64,000 bases of DNA from Paralithodes platypus. Taxonomy: Eukaryota > Arthropoda > Malacostraca > Decapoda > Lithodidae. A model generated the notes under the pieces. The model did no database searches. It saw only the letters and a list, made by a program, of their open reading frames with translations, and was not told the origin of the DNA. Positions 1 to 9,694 of the stretch are shown one piece after another (position 1 is the stretch's first letter; each line of letters opens with the position of its first letter). The translations under genes were made by a program, and so were the position numbers. Where the stretch lies: NCBI GenBank assembly GCA_032716605.1, contig CM064480.1, positions 29,670,879-29,734,878 on the forward strand, given 5' to 3'.

Positions 1-253
1 AAATATGTGATAATTGAGGGGGAGGGGAAAGGTGTGGAAAAAGGGGGGAAGGAGCGGAAGGGTGGGGGTTTGGACACATGTGGAGGAGTGGAAGGAGGGA
101 TGGAGGGTAATTATCTCACTTAATCAAATATTGCTTTGTTTTAAGTGCCAGTGGGATGTTTTGAAAGGCTTTTTTTAGGTCTTGGTTCATATAAGGACGC
201 TCGCCTTTGCTCACTACAGACTCATATGAGGACGCTTGCCATTCCTGGGTTAA
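1..253 (-). mobile_element. TTAA-ended MITE, family R1, cut by the window edge
   Basis: This is the terminal part of a repeat family (here called R1) seen again at 7899-8784, 9083-9694, 40616-41273, 52774-53243, 56916-57079 and 59821-59999. It ends in CCTGGGTTAA at 244-253, so the element reads inward from a TTAA on the minus strand. Just inside the end lies a doubled cassette (AGCGTCCT then ATATGA, twice), followed by the conserved stretch TTTTTTTAGG and the AATTATCTCACTTAATC motif. The rest lies outside the window. The TTAA ends suggest piggyBac-type mobilisation. No coding sequence is present. Confidence 0.7.
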
Positions 254-639
254 GTTAGGATCCACCTTCACTCAGTAAACCCAGCAAAAACCTGGTATAA
301 CAGTTCTGAGGAAGATCCGAGATAGTAACGGAATGCCCTCAGAAGTAGACAATGTCACATAGTTCGACAGATGAACTTATATTTGGGTGTACCCCAAACC
401 AACACCTAGGATAGTGATGCCGCCCTCAACCTGTTAAATCTGACTGGTAAGAACGTTGAGAGTCACTCCGATTATAGTACCACAAGGTATAGAAAGAGTA
501 TATCCAGATAATCTGGTAATGAGAGAGACACATAGGAATCGTAAGCATAAACAGAAGCTAAATAAATAAATGTAATGCTGCAAAGTAAGAGCTCTCCTCA
601 ACCGATGAGGAATCACTATTGTTTGTTTTATTTTGCTAT
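254..639. other. No gene seen; contains an inverted copy of a leader sequence
   Basis: I see no coding potential here. Positions 279-310 (AAAAACCTGGTATAACAG) are nearly the reverse complement of 1455-1488, which lies in the presumed leader downstream of the left LTR. The segment may be the flank of the BEL element or debris of another LTR element in the opposite orientation. Confidence 0.4.
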
Positions 640-1157
640 TGTCGAGATTCGTAAGCACCTCGACATTTTAGGATAAGGATATAATTATACTGTATGTTTA
701 TATTCGGCGCCAGTATTAGCCTAGCTTATGTATCTTTATAAAAGATATCATGATATGTACAATCTCGTATTCAGTTTCTATGAGTTTATTTTCCATAATT
801 ATATCGGGTTATTATAATAATTAATCCGGAATACCTTGTAGTTAGTTAAATGACGCATTAATGAATAGAATAACTGCGCATGCATCAAATGAAACGGCGT
901 GGGTCCCCCGCCGTGATATCGTCACTCGTCAGACTTGCTCTTACGACTGACTCATCAACACCTCCTTCTAGCCGTTCCAACAATTACCTTATTCACACTA
1001 AGTCATTCTAATTCTATATCTCCTAGTGGCCACTATAGCTTCTACCTATTCCTAACTCTATACTTGAGCTATCCAACGCTATCAACATCTAAGTAAGTTA
1101 ATTCATATAGGTTTCTGGGCAATTTAGATCTTAGTTTACTCCCAGGTACTTATAAAA
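640..1157 (+). repeat. Left LTR of the BEL/Pao element
   Basis: It is closely similar to 34929-35568 apart from a SINE insertion in the latter. It begins with TG and opens with a perfect stem-loop, TGTCGAG / CTCGACA at 640-646 and 659-665. Similarity stops at TATAA near 1153-1157. In the left copy the sequence goes on as TATAAAATGG, which could be the TATA box of the LTR promoter. The true U5 end may therefore lie further right, possibly near 1479, but that is a guess. Confidence 0.7.
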
Positions 1158-1699
1158 TGGTCCTTCAAATTTCAAACCTCTGTCATATGCTAGGGTTTCG
1201 TCTTTGCATTTTCTTGCTCTTCCTTTCCTTTTTCCTACTTTTCCTGGCTTATCCTTCTTTCTTGCGCCTGCTCCTGCTTCCCTGCTACCCTTTTGTGCCT
1301 TGTGGCCGGTATTTTCGATTCAGGACTTCGTTTTTTGGCCAAACTATACGGTACTTGTTGACCACTGCGTCCTGGGAGAGCCACGTCCGTTACCAGCCTT
1401 TGAAACTTTGAAACAGCTGGAGGACGAGAAGCGGGAAGCAACGTTATTATATTAGGGTAACTGTTATACCAGGTTTTTACTGGGGTTGTATTGACTAATC
1501 AGGTAGGTTCTTACTCGACTGGGGAAAATGAGGCCAACACGAACACAAGTACAAAGGTAATAGAGGATAATATAACACAGAGTACAAACATAGATTGTTC
1601 TTATTCGACAGTAACATATGATTATTAAAGGTACAATGTTACATCAGACATGGATAGGTAATTATGTAACAGCACGATCAAGGAGCCACTAGGCGCCTC
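1158..1699 (+). other. Presumed leader of the BEL element; no gene recognised
   Basis: Only short open frames are present, including an 84-codon Phe/Leu-rich one at 1157-1411 without family resemblance. A TGGGGTTG at about 1479 could be a primer-binding site because it follows a possible LTR end, but there is no independent support. At 1697-1710 CTCAAGGGGGAGATG looks like a polypurine tract followed by TGTTGGG, the typical start of an LTR. It may mark the 3' end of a separate LTR element. Confidence 0.3.
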
Positions 1700-2476
1700 A
1701 AGGGGGAGATGTTGGGCAGGTTCCGACGATCTTTGAAGATGCGGCTGCGTTGTACTCCCGACGACGTCCTGGTCCGTGGTGGTGATCCTGCCATGTGACG
1801 GTGGCAGAGTTAGTGAAGACTTCCTTGAGGATCTTCTGAAGAACTTTGATGTTGAGGTCTAATACGAATGCGAGCCGTTTCACCAGTGTCTTACGCTCTC
1901 GTATCGTAGGACTAAAGTAGGGAGTTTTTTCACCAGTGTCTTACGCCCTCCACTATGAGTCCTTGACCTAGACTTCCTACAGGAGTCTCTGGAAAAACTT
2001 TGATGTTGGATCTTGGTTTATACGAGTACGAGCCGTTTCACCAGTGTCTTACGCTCTAGTATCGTAGGACTTAAGTAGGGAGTTGTTTCACCAGTCTCTT
2101 GCACCCTCCACTATGAGTACTGACTTAGAAGGAAGCCGTTTCACCAGTGTCTTACGCTCTTCCAACCAGTCTTACTGTTTTTGTAGTTTTACTAAAACTA
2201 GAGCACTTGGTCAGTACTGCATACTCTAGCTAAAGTAAATCCTGTATTAAGGCAATGTAAAGATGATGGGTTGTCACCAGTGTGGTCCAACAAGGATACG
2301 AGCAAATCCAAGATACCTTCGAGAAATGCGTCAAGTAGTTCCACCAGTGTCTTACTCCCTCAAGGCAATTTCTTGGTTAATAGGCCCAAGTCTTCTGGTT
2401 ATCAATCCGACCTGTGTGGTATTGATATCCTTCCAACTCTACTGATGATGAGGTAGGCTGAGGTAGTTTTACCATT
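1700..2476. repeat. Degenerate tandem repeat with CACCAGTGTCTTACG motif
   Basis: The motif TTTCACCAGTGTCTTACG and close variants recur at about 1880, 1927, 2036, 2085, 2141 and 2342. Two larger units of about 158 bp (1878-2035 and 2036-2190) each contain the motif twice, about 49 bp apart, followed by CTCTCGTATCGTAGGAC or CCCTCCACTATGAG. This may be the U3 enhancer region of an LTR that starts at 1710 (TGTTGGG after a purine tract). No open frame of note is present. Confidence 0.5.
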
Positions 2477-2716
2477 TCAGTCGTTCTCCTTGGTGGGGCA
2501 TTTCATGGCAGAGGGACGGCTGTGCTTGGAGGAGGGTCTGGGTCGACTGCGGTACCCCTTCTGGGAATCCACGCCACGGTGGTGGTGCATCTCAGGGCAA
2601 GAAGAGCGCGTGGTGTGTTGAGATGTATGCACTATTCTTTCCCCACGATGTCTTGAGTGGTCAACTCTGGTTTGTGCATCGTTGTCTGTTGACGTCCTCA
2701 CAGGTATGTTTTTTCC

Positions 2717-2856
2717 TGGGGTCGGGGGAAGTACCTGGGTGATACATGTAACCCGAGTGAAGCGTGGTGAGGAGGCTCTTGGGCCCTCTCGTCTTGGTGG
2801 CATGGTGGCAGTGGTTGTTGTTGTTTGCGGGGCCTCATCTCCTTCGTTCCTTTTGT
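2717..2856 (-). repeat. Direct repeat, lower copy (possible gypsy LTR part)
   Basis: It is about 85 percent identical by eye to 7741-7875, in the same orientation. Shared blocks include GTGGTGAGGAGGCTCTTG, GTGGCAGTGGTTGTTG and GGGGCCTCATCTCCTTCG. It overlaps a 108-codon Arg/Ser-rich minus-strand frame (2477-2803) that resembles the frame over the other copy, so it could equally be a duplicated coding segment. Confidence 0.55.
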
Positions 2857-3548
2857 ACTACCTTTGGTACTACATTCGACATATCTTGTTTAAGCCTGCT
2901 TGTGGACGCAAAGGTACCCTGTGACCTCACTGGTGAGTTGATCTGGCGGGTGGTGATGGTAGAGGTTGTGTTTGTTGCGCTCACTATTCTGAGCGCTGGT
3001 GCCCTAAGGAGTGAGTGAGTCAATTGTAGGGTATAAGAGAGTAGAGAAGAAGGTGGAGAGCTCAGAGGTGGTGCAGAGTTTGGAGAAAAACGAGTGGGGG
3101 TGTTTCGAGAGGCGGCCCGATCTTGTACGAACGGGTGAGGGATGAAAGGAGGAGGAATGTGAAAGAGGCGAGGATGGCATACAAAATGGGTTTGAGGCGG
3201 GGGAGGAGGGGTTGCGTGGGTAGGCCTAGGGTTGGGAGTGCGGGGTGAGGGGGGATGGAGAGAGAAAAGGTGAGAGGATGATGGAATCAGAGACGGAAGA
3301 TTTGGGTGGGTTGGGGGACCTGCTGGAGGGGTGGGGCGAGGCGGTGGGGAAGAAAAGAGCGTGGAAGAAAGCGGGAAGAGGTAGATGGTGCGGGGGAAGC
3401 AGGGGCTTGCCTGCGGGTGGAAGAAGGGGTGGTAGGTGAAGGCTGTGAGAGTTGAGAAGGTGAAAGTGAGTGTGCTGACGTAGTGGCTGACGAGGGGGGT
3501 GACGTAGAGGAAGGAAAGGGTCTGTGAGTAACCGGAGGGCAAAGGCAT
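2835..3548 (-). CDS. Pro/Ser-rich open frame downstream of gypsy integrase, doubtful
   Basis: This 237-codon frame lies in a strand-asymmetric stretch (3010-3770) that is almost pure purine on the + strand, so any minus-strand frame is Pro/Ser/Leu/Phe-rich. It stands where some gypsy elements carry a third open frame. I see no convincing signal peptide, transmembrane anchor or cleavage site, and a second overlapping frame (3226-3822) is equally open. It is most likely a compositional artefact, kept because of its length and position. Confidence 0.15.
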   Translation of the reverse strand: MPLPSGYSQTLSFLYVTPLVSHYVSTLTFTFSTLTAFTYHPFFHPQASPCFPRTIYLFPLSSTLFSSPPPRPTPPAGPPTHPNLPSLIPSSSHLFSLHPPSPRTPNPRPTHATPPPPPQTHFVCHPRLFHIPPPFIPHPFVQDRAASRNTPTRFSPNSAPPLSSPPSSLLSYTLQLTHSLLRAPALRIVSATNTTSTITTRQINSPVRSQGTFASTSRLKQDMSNVVPKVVQKERRR

Positions 3549-3772
3549 TTGAGTTTAGAAGGTGAGGTGATAAAAGGACGTCGGGGCATGGCCCTGCGAG
3601 GGAGGGTGAGCTGAGAGCGAGGGCGAAAATAATATTTTTGGCGAGTGGGGATTGAAAAAGGGGGGAGGCGTCTGGGAAGGGAATAAGCTGGGGGGCGTTG
3701 ACGAGGTTGTAAGGAAGAAGAGTTAGCTGGAGGAGGTAAAAAATAGAGGAAGAGGGATAGTGAAGGAAGAGT

Positions 3773-4294
3773 TCAAGAGGGATGAGGTGATGGTAGAGAA
3801 GGTGAGGAGGCTTGGAACTCACGGAGGGGCTGGCGGCGAGGCAAGGTGAGCTGCGGCGTGGTCGATGAAGTAGGGTTCTGCGGGGGCACTAACTTGTTCC
3901 CGTCCATAGTCAGAGGATGGTAAATCCTCACGAAGCGATTTCGGTAAACCCGAGACTCTCTGTGATAGTTTACGATAATCTGATATGGGTTGGGGACCTT
4001 TGTGACCTTGTAGGGGCCGACAAACCTGGGGCCTAGTTTGTTGGAGATGGGCAGTTTGGCTGCCATGACTTGATCGTCCACAGCGTAGGGGCTCTGCGGG
4101 GGTGTGGTGTCTTGATCTACGTACTGGCAGACTTGGGCAGTATGTAGGACGTTCTTGAGGTGTTGTAGAGTGTCGGTGGAGACGTTGGTGGGGCTTTTTG
4201 GTTTTGCCAAGTTGCGGAAGGGCAGCAGAAAGGGTGCCACACCATATAGTCTCTCATGAGGGGTGATGCCATATTTTCTGGGGCACGAATTCAT
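3773..4294 (-). pseudogene. Gypsy integrase, C-terminal part
   Basis: This is the C-terminal end of a gypsy integrase, separated from the catalytic core (4325-5056) by a stop. The N-terminal part has the typical post-core stretch of Ty3/gypsy integrases (NSCPRKYGITPHERLYGVAP). A GPY-like module follows at about residues 82-115 (GPRFVGPYKVTKVPNPYQI). No chromodomain is visible; the tail is Pro/Ser/Thr-rich. Its start methionine is only the first ATG after the break. Confidence 0.75.
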
Positions 4295-4324
4295 CCCCCA
4301 CTGGATAATTTTAACCTGAGCAGG

Positions 4325-5056
4325 CTAATCTTGAGATTGGAGGACGATGAGGCGAGTCCTGATCTGGTTGTTGATTGTCATGTGGCTTCTCTCGCAAACA
4401 GAGTTTCCTTGTGGCCAGTAGGGGGACGAGTGTGACGCCTTGATGCCACAGATCTGTGAAATGTGTTCCCAGACTTGGCTAGAGAATTCGGGGGCGTTAT
4501 CGGAGAGTAGCACTGTAGGGAGGCCGAAGTTAGCAAATACCTCGGTGACGAGGACTTCCGCTACTGTTAAGGCACTGTGTTCTTTGACGGGGCACGCAAC
4601 CAAGAAGCGAGAATAAACGTTAACAAAGGTTACTACGAATCTCTTTCCCTGTTTGAGGGGGAAAGGGCCCATCACATCCAGGGACAGGATCTGCCATGGT
4701 TGGATGGCGGTTAATTTGACAGCTGGTCCAGGAGTTCTGGTCCTGTATTTTCCCAGGCCGCATGGTCTGCAGGCTTCGGCGATTTTCTTAGCAATGGTGG
4801 AGGGGCTGATGGTCCTGTAGATTTGTTGGAATACTTGCAACATCTTAGCTTGTACCAGGTGGATGCTTTTTCCCTCGTGGATGATCAGGAATGTGGCCAG
4901 ACTCTGTATACAGTTGATCCCCGATCCGATGTTGATGGTAAAAGATGTCCATTTGGGTTTTACCTTAGTTAGCAATGAAGTGAGCAGGGTGGGGTTGTCG
5001 TTTTCTTTGGTTTGGCCCGGGCGAGTTTTCTGCGACGGTATGTTTTGAAGGGTCAC
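4325..5056 (-). pseudogene. Gypsy integrase, zinc-binding and DDE core
   Basis: The integrase would insert the cDNA into host DNA. Residues 80-110 hold the remains of an HHCC zinc module (HLVQAK, then CRPCG; the usual CxxC is present). The catalytic triad is visible: Asp in SLDVMGPF at about 137, Asp in LLSDNAPEF at about 197, and Glu in NSVCERSH at about 232. The frame ends at a stop just after the core and continues out of phase at 3773-4294. The region upstream of residue 70 resembles the connection after RNase H only weakly. Confidence 0.85.
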
Positions 5057-5158
5057 TAAACTGTTTAATTCTGTGAGGCCGTTTACTTCCGCACTGGTGA
5101 CGGGTAGGCGGGAGAGGGCATCGGCGTTGGTATGGAGTTTTCCTGGTCTGTAATGAAT

Positions 5159-5521
5159 TTAAAAATCAAACTCCTCCAGGGTTTCTTGCCAGCAGACGAG
5201 GAGGGCACAGGTGGTTTCAGATCGACACAACCATTGCAGCGATTGATGATCAGTGATGATGTCAACTTTGGTACCCAGGAAGAAAGACCGGAAGTGATTT
5301 AACGCCCAGATGACGCCGAGGCATTCTCTTTTTGTAGCTGCATAGTTGCGCTGGGCGGCGTTCAGGGTAGCGCTGGCGCAGGCAATTATATGTTCCCGCC
5401 CATCCTGTACCTGAGCCAAAATAGCTCCAATGGCGTATAGGGACACGTCTGTGTACAGATGGAATCGTTGCTTGTAGTCGGGGAACGCGACTGTGGAGGC
5501 TTGGACCAGGTGTTGTTTCAA
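5159..5521 (-). pseudogene. Gypsy RNase H domain
   Basis: This RNase HI-type domain degrades the RNA strand during reverse transcription. Visible are LYTDVSLYAIGAILAQ (first acidic residue), ATKRECLGVIWAL (Glu) and IITDHQSLQWL (Asp). It lies directly downstream of the reverse transcriptase and is separated from it by a stop near 5560. The last part continues in another frame at 5083-5265, so at least one frameshift has occurred. Confidence 0.85.
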
Positions 5522-5563
5522 GGTGTTGAAAGCTTGATCTCTCTCTTAAGTCCAATCGAAGGG

Positions 5564-6322
5564 CTAGTCCTTCTTGGTGAGCTCATGAAGAGAGCGCGTA
5601 ATGGCTGCGAAATTCTTCACGAACATCCTGTAGTAAGTGGCGAGTTCCAGGAACGAGCGGACGCCCTTTACAGTACGGGGGGGCATCTGAGCTGCGAAGG
5701 CGGAGAGCTTGTGAGGGTCTGGGGAGATACTCTCGGCAGAGATGACTTGACCGAGGAACCCGACGGTGGTACAAGCCTTCGAGCATTTGGCAGGCTTGAG
5801 TTTTAGGCCAGTCGCTCGTATCTGTTCGAGGACTTGTCGTAATCGTAGTAGGTGATCCTCCCATTTCTTGCCATAAACTATTATGTCATCCAGGTAGGCC
5901 AGGCAGATCTCCCAACTGAGGCCCTTGAGGATGGGTTCCATGAGGCAAGAGAAGGTGACAGGCACGTTACAGACACCAAAGGGAAGTACGTTGAACTCAT
6001 ACAAGTTTCCCCCACTTGTAGAAAATACGGTCTTCTGCTGGTGTTCGTTCTGAATGGGCACTTGCCAGTATCCTGCCTGTAGGTCCAACGTGGTGAACCA
6101 TCGGGAACTGTGCAGGGAATCTAGAGAGTCATCTATCCTGGGCAGGGAGGTGGCATCCTTGATGGTGATGTCGTTCAAGCGGCGATAATCCACAGAGAAC
6201 CTGGTGGATCCGTCCTTCTTCTTTACTAAAACAACGGGGGACGACCAAGGGCTGACTGAAGGAGTAGCTATCTCCGTGTCCAACATTTCCTGGACCTGGC
6301 GCTCTTCCTCTTGTCGTTGCAA
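5564..6322 (-). pseudogene. Gypsy reverse transcriptase
   Basis: This is a Ty3/gypsy-class reverse transcriptase. Motifs in order: TRFSVDYRRLNDIT (fingers), TTLDLQAGYWQVPI (motif A, catalytic Asp), FNVLPFGVCNVPVTFSCLM (motif B) and AYLDDIIVYG (motif C, YLDD intact), then GFLGQVIS and ATYYRMFVKNFAAI in the thumb/connection. Catalytic residues are intact although the open frame is cut at both ends. By length it covers the whole palm and thumb. Confidence 0.9.
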
Positions 6323-7025
6323 GATGTTCTTTCTCCGGGAGGGCTGACGGATGGGGAGGCCCGTTGTATGGATAGGGTGTTCTAGGTTTGTCTGATCTCC
6401 GTGGGACTTTGGCCGAACACGTCAGCGAACTCATGGAGGACTTCCAGGAGCTGCTGGTGTTGACTGCTCATCAGCTCATCAGGGATGGAGGGGAGTGTGA
6501 GCTGGGATGTACTGGTGGGAGCAGGAGGTGTTTCGTCATCAAATGTCTCGAGGTCGCCGATGATGAGGCCCATTGGTAATGTGAGAGGCTCATCTGTGAT
6601 GTTGGCAACCAGGGCAACAATGTGGTGGGGGGCACGATGGCAGGTTGAATCCTACATCTGTCTGCTCGGAGGTGGTCCAGCTGAGGAGTGAAAATCATGG
6701 GGGTGTCGGAAGTGTGACGCAAGGGTACCCATTGCTGATGTTGAGCAAGGATCTGGGTGGTCTGTGTTGTCACTGCTGGGGCCACTATGGTGATGGAGGC
6801 AGGTGTGTGTGATTCTTGCGGGCTGGCACAGGTGGTGGTCGTCGTGGTAGGTGGTCGATGGTTAAATATCGTGGAGGCAGTATCGGGGGGGTTGTTTTGG
6901 CAGGTGTAGAGCTCGGAATACTCTTCGGGCTCTTCGGCTGCCGCTGGACCCTGTTCCTTGGTGTGTGTTTGGGTAGAGTCACAGGGGGCTTATTCTTTTT
7001 TTATTTTTATTTTTTAAAATGTGAA
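6323..7025 (-). other. Gypsy protease-RT linker, broken
   Basis: Minus-strand frames at 6382-6573, 6471-6785 and 6785-6982 are Pro/Thr/Gln-rich with no recognisable domain. One contains LPSIPDELMSSQHQQLLEVLHEFADVF, which resembles the segment that precedes gypsy reverse transcriptases (a helical stretch ending in FADVF). A T-rich stretch at 6996-7017 interrupts the coding signal. Confidence 0.55.
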
Positions 7026-7335
7026 TTATCGCTGGCTGCAGTCTAGTTGGGCTAGCAGCCGTTGCAGCACATCCAACCCCATGTATCCGTGATACTGCGT
7101 ACACTCGGAGTAAAATACCACAAATGGATGATGGCAGGAGGCTTCTAGATCTGGGGTGGTGATGCACAGGGGCGTGGTCTCTCCCCTGATGGACAGGGGC
7201 ATTTCGCCAGCACTGATGAGGTTAGTGGTGGTGCCGTTCAGCATGCCGAATCTACAACGATGTTTGTCATAATATTGGTTGAAGAGGCAGGACCTCTCAG
7301 CTCCAGTATCAATGAAGAGGCGTACTGGTACTCAC
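7026..7335 (-). pseudogene. Gypsy aspartic protease remnant
   Basis: It matures the polyprotein in an active element. The minus strand at about 7300-7332 reads RLFIDTGAERS, carrying the retropepsin DTG active site. The frame continues through MLNGTTTNLISAGEMPL and a GLDVLQRL motif near its end, the usual ILG/LG-D segment. An in-frame stop lies just upstream of the DTG motif. It sits where expected, upstream of the reverse transcriptase. Confidence 0.7.
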
Positions 7336-7898
7336 TCAATCTTTGCCAGGTGGTAGATGGGAGGAGGCTTAATGATAGTTTAATCCCCCGCCAAAGCCAT
7401 GATGGACGGGGGAGGATTAACAAAACCTGAGGGAGTTCTTCTTCTTCTTCGCCCTCTGGACTCTCCTCGATGGCTTGGATTGAGTTGGGGTTATCTGGGG
7501 GATATTCCTCTTCCTGGTAATCCTCCTCTATCTCTAATTGTTGAGACTCTTCCTCAGCTGCGTGAACTCTGTAATATTGTGTTGTTGTTGATTGGCATGG
7601 TCTCTTATATAGTGCAGGGGGCAGGTGGAATTACATGCACTGAAATCGAACGGGTTGATCAAAATCAGAGGCCCATCCCGGAACCTAGGGGTGGCTGTGT
7701 TCGTGGGTCGACCTCGATTTGGTGGGTGGAAAAACCATGTTCGGGGGAAGTGCCTGAGTGATACATGCGACCCGAGCGAAGTGTGGTGAGGAGGCTCTTG
7801 TGCCCTCTTGTCTTGGTGACGTGGTGGCAGTGGTTGTTGCTGATTGCGGGGCCTCATCTCCTTCGTTCCTTTCGTTCACACTTTTCTTCCCTATCTCA
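7336..7898 (-). other. 5' remnant of the gypsy element with second direct-repeat copy
   Basis: Positions 7741-7875 are the second copy of the repeat at 2717-2856. A minus-strand frame at 7534-7857 is Pro/Gln/His-rich and contains a Cys/His cluster (ACNSTCPLHYIRDHA) that might be a degraded nucleic-acid-binding knuckle. No capsid domain is recognisable. The region is cut at 7899 by a TTAA element. Confidence 0.4.
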
Positions 7899-8784
7899 TT
7901 AACCTCTGAAGTGCGCATGGGGGTAATTAGACACCTCTGCCTGTGCGCATGTATTTGAGCTGTTTCCATCACTAAAATATTAATTTTACCATAAATAGCA
8001 TTAATACTTATCCATATGCGCCTATTATAGGTTGATTATAAAGGTATTAACCTGTTACAACAATAAAACAAGTGAAAACAGCGTTTGGATGGTCAAAATC
8101 GGCGATACAGGGCGGGAGTTACATAATGTATGGGTGAGGCAACCTCCTTTCCCGCCAATTTCCCCCAAGGCTGGAGAGACACTGTCGATCGATACTCTCT
8201 CTCTCTCTCTTGCACTCGCTTGCTAACAGTGATGACAATGCCCTGCTTGCAACTCGCTAATGTTAGCACGAAAATATACCTCAGAATAAGGGAATAACAG
8301 GGAAAATAGGTGATAACTGAAGGAGGGGAGGAAAGTGGGGAAGGAGGGGAGGTAGAGGAGTGATATTTTGCATGGGCCAGGGGCAAAACAAAATCAGGCG
8401 AGAGAGAAACACCTCCCTCTATCTCGTCTCGCATGGTAATGAGAGACAAGGGGAGCTCTCAGACTGGTTTAGAAGTTTGGAGATACACTCCTCCATCCTC
8501 CCCCCTCTCTCCAAGCCATCCTCGCACTAAAATACTCGATAAATATCAGGAATAATAGGGAAAATACTGGATAATTGAGGAGGTGGGAAAAGGGGGGGGT
8601 ATGACACATGTGTAGGAGTGGTAGAAAGTAATGGAGGGGAATTATCTCCCCTAATCACAAATTGTTTTGTTTTAAGTGCCACTGGGGTGTTTTAAAAGTT
8701 TTTTTTCAGGCCTTGGATCTTAAGTGTCTGGCCGCATTCGCCCAGTAGAACTTCTTAAGAGTCTGGCCGCAGTCCCTGTGTTAA
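7899..8784 (-). mobile_element. TTAA-ended MITE, family R1, long copy
   Basis: It is bounded by TTAA at 7899-7902 and 8781-8784. Its low-coordinate half (7905-8395) is an inverted copy of 9205-9690. Its high-coordinate end carries the doubled cassette TGCGGCCAGAC..TTAAGA (8715-8775, read on the minus strand). It includes a (CT)n tract at 8197-8212 and no coding sequence. Confidence 0.75.
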
Positions 8785-9082
8785 AGGGAGTAAAATGATT
8801 TTGTACGGTCTTCTCAACAACATTTAAAGAAGCACGACGAGGATTATTTCGCGGACATGGAGTATTGGAGGGTCTTGATCAGGTTATCATCCATCTAAAG
8901 GGTAAACTCATACATAAAGAGCCAAATTGTACTGCAGTTACTAGAAATGCTGGTATAAGATTACCGAAAATCACCCTTCCTGTGTTTGACAGTGATCCCA
9001 CTCAGTGGATGGATTTTAGGATATGTTCCACTGTAGTGTCCACAGCAATGAGGAACTCAGTGTAATACAAAAGTTCACTTAC
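8785..9082 (+). pseudogene. BEL/Pao gag, first piece
   Basis: The frame at 8865-9065 contains RLPKITLPVFDSDPTQWMDF, the conserved N-terminal signature of BEL/Pao gag proteins, which form the virus-like particle. A one-base shift just before the end produces the early stop at about 9063, and the matching continuation (KFTYL) is in the next frame. It is interrupted at the TTAA at 9083 and continues at 9695. The region upstream (8785-8864) is weakly open. Confidence 0.8.
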
Positions 9083-9694
9083 TTAACCCGGGAACTGCGG
9101 GAAGACTCTTAAGAGTTCCCCCGGCGGACTGCGGGAAGACTCTTAAGAGTCATAGAAAACAAAAATCAACTTTAAACATCGAAAAAAAACAAAAAAAAAA
9201 AAAAATTGCCCCTGGGCCATGCAAAATATCACTCCTCTACCTCCCCTCCTTCCCCACTTTCCTCCCCTCCTTCAGTTATCACCTATTTTCCCTGTTATTC
9301 CCTTATTCTGAGGTATATTTTCGTGCTAACATTAGCGAGTTGCAAGCAGGGCATTGACATCACTGTTAGCAAGCGAGTGCAAGAGAGAGAGAGAGAGTAT
9401 CGATCGACTGTGTCTCAGTGGCCTTGGGGCAAATTGGCGGGAAAACAGGTTGCCTCACCCATACATTATATAACTCGCGGCCTGTATCTCCGATTTTGAC
9501 CATCCAAACGCTGTTTTCACTCGTTTTATTGTTGTTTCAGGTTAATACCTTTATAATCAACCCATAATAGGCGCGTAATGGATAAGTATTAATGCTATAT
9601 ATGGTAAAATGAATATTTTAGTGATGGAAACAGCTCAAATACGTCAGCACAGGCAGAGGTGTCTAATTACCCCCATGCGCACTTCTTAGGTTAA
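9083..9694 (+). mobile_element. TTAA-ended MITE, family R1
   Basis: TTAA at 9083-9086 and 9691-9694 bracket 612 bp inserted in BEL gag. The left end reads TTAACCCGGGAACTGCGGG and the right end CTTCTTAGGTTAA. The doubled cassette is ACTGCGGGAAGACTC + TTAAGAGT, twice at a spacing of 34 bp (9095-9150). An A-rich stretch (9180-9205) and a (GA)n tract (9384-9397) are present. Removing the insert restores the gag frame. Confidence 0.85.

Larger units (their letters stand above)
2477..7898 (-). mobile_element. Ty3/gypsy-type LTR retrotransposon, gag lost, pol decayed
   Basis: Protease, reverse transcriptase, RNase H and integrase are found in the gypsy order on the minus strand between 7335 and 3773. 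They are broken by stops and frameshifts. A direct repeat of about 135 bp at 2717-2856 and 7741-7875 lies outside pol on both sides and may be part of the LTRs. Gag is missing between the protease and the 7741 repeat, and the upstream end is cut by the TTAA element at 7899. Both ends are approximate. Confidence 0.7.

Noticed and set aside
3226..3822. 198-codon Pro/Leu-rich frame as an envelope-like gene
   Set aside because: It is a frame through a purine/pyrimidine-asymmetric tract; an overlapping frame is equally long and there is no signal peptide, anchor or Cys pattern.
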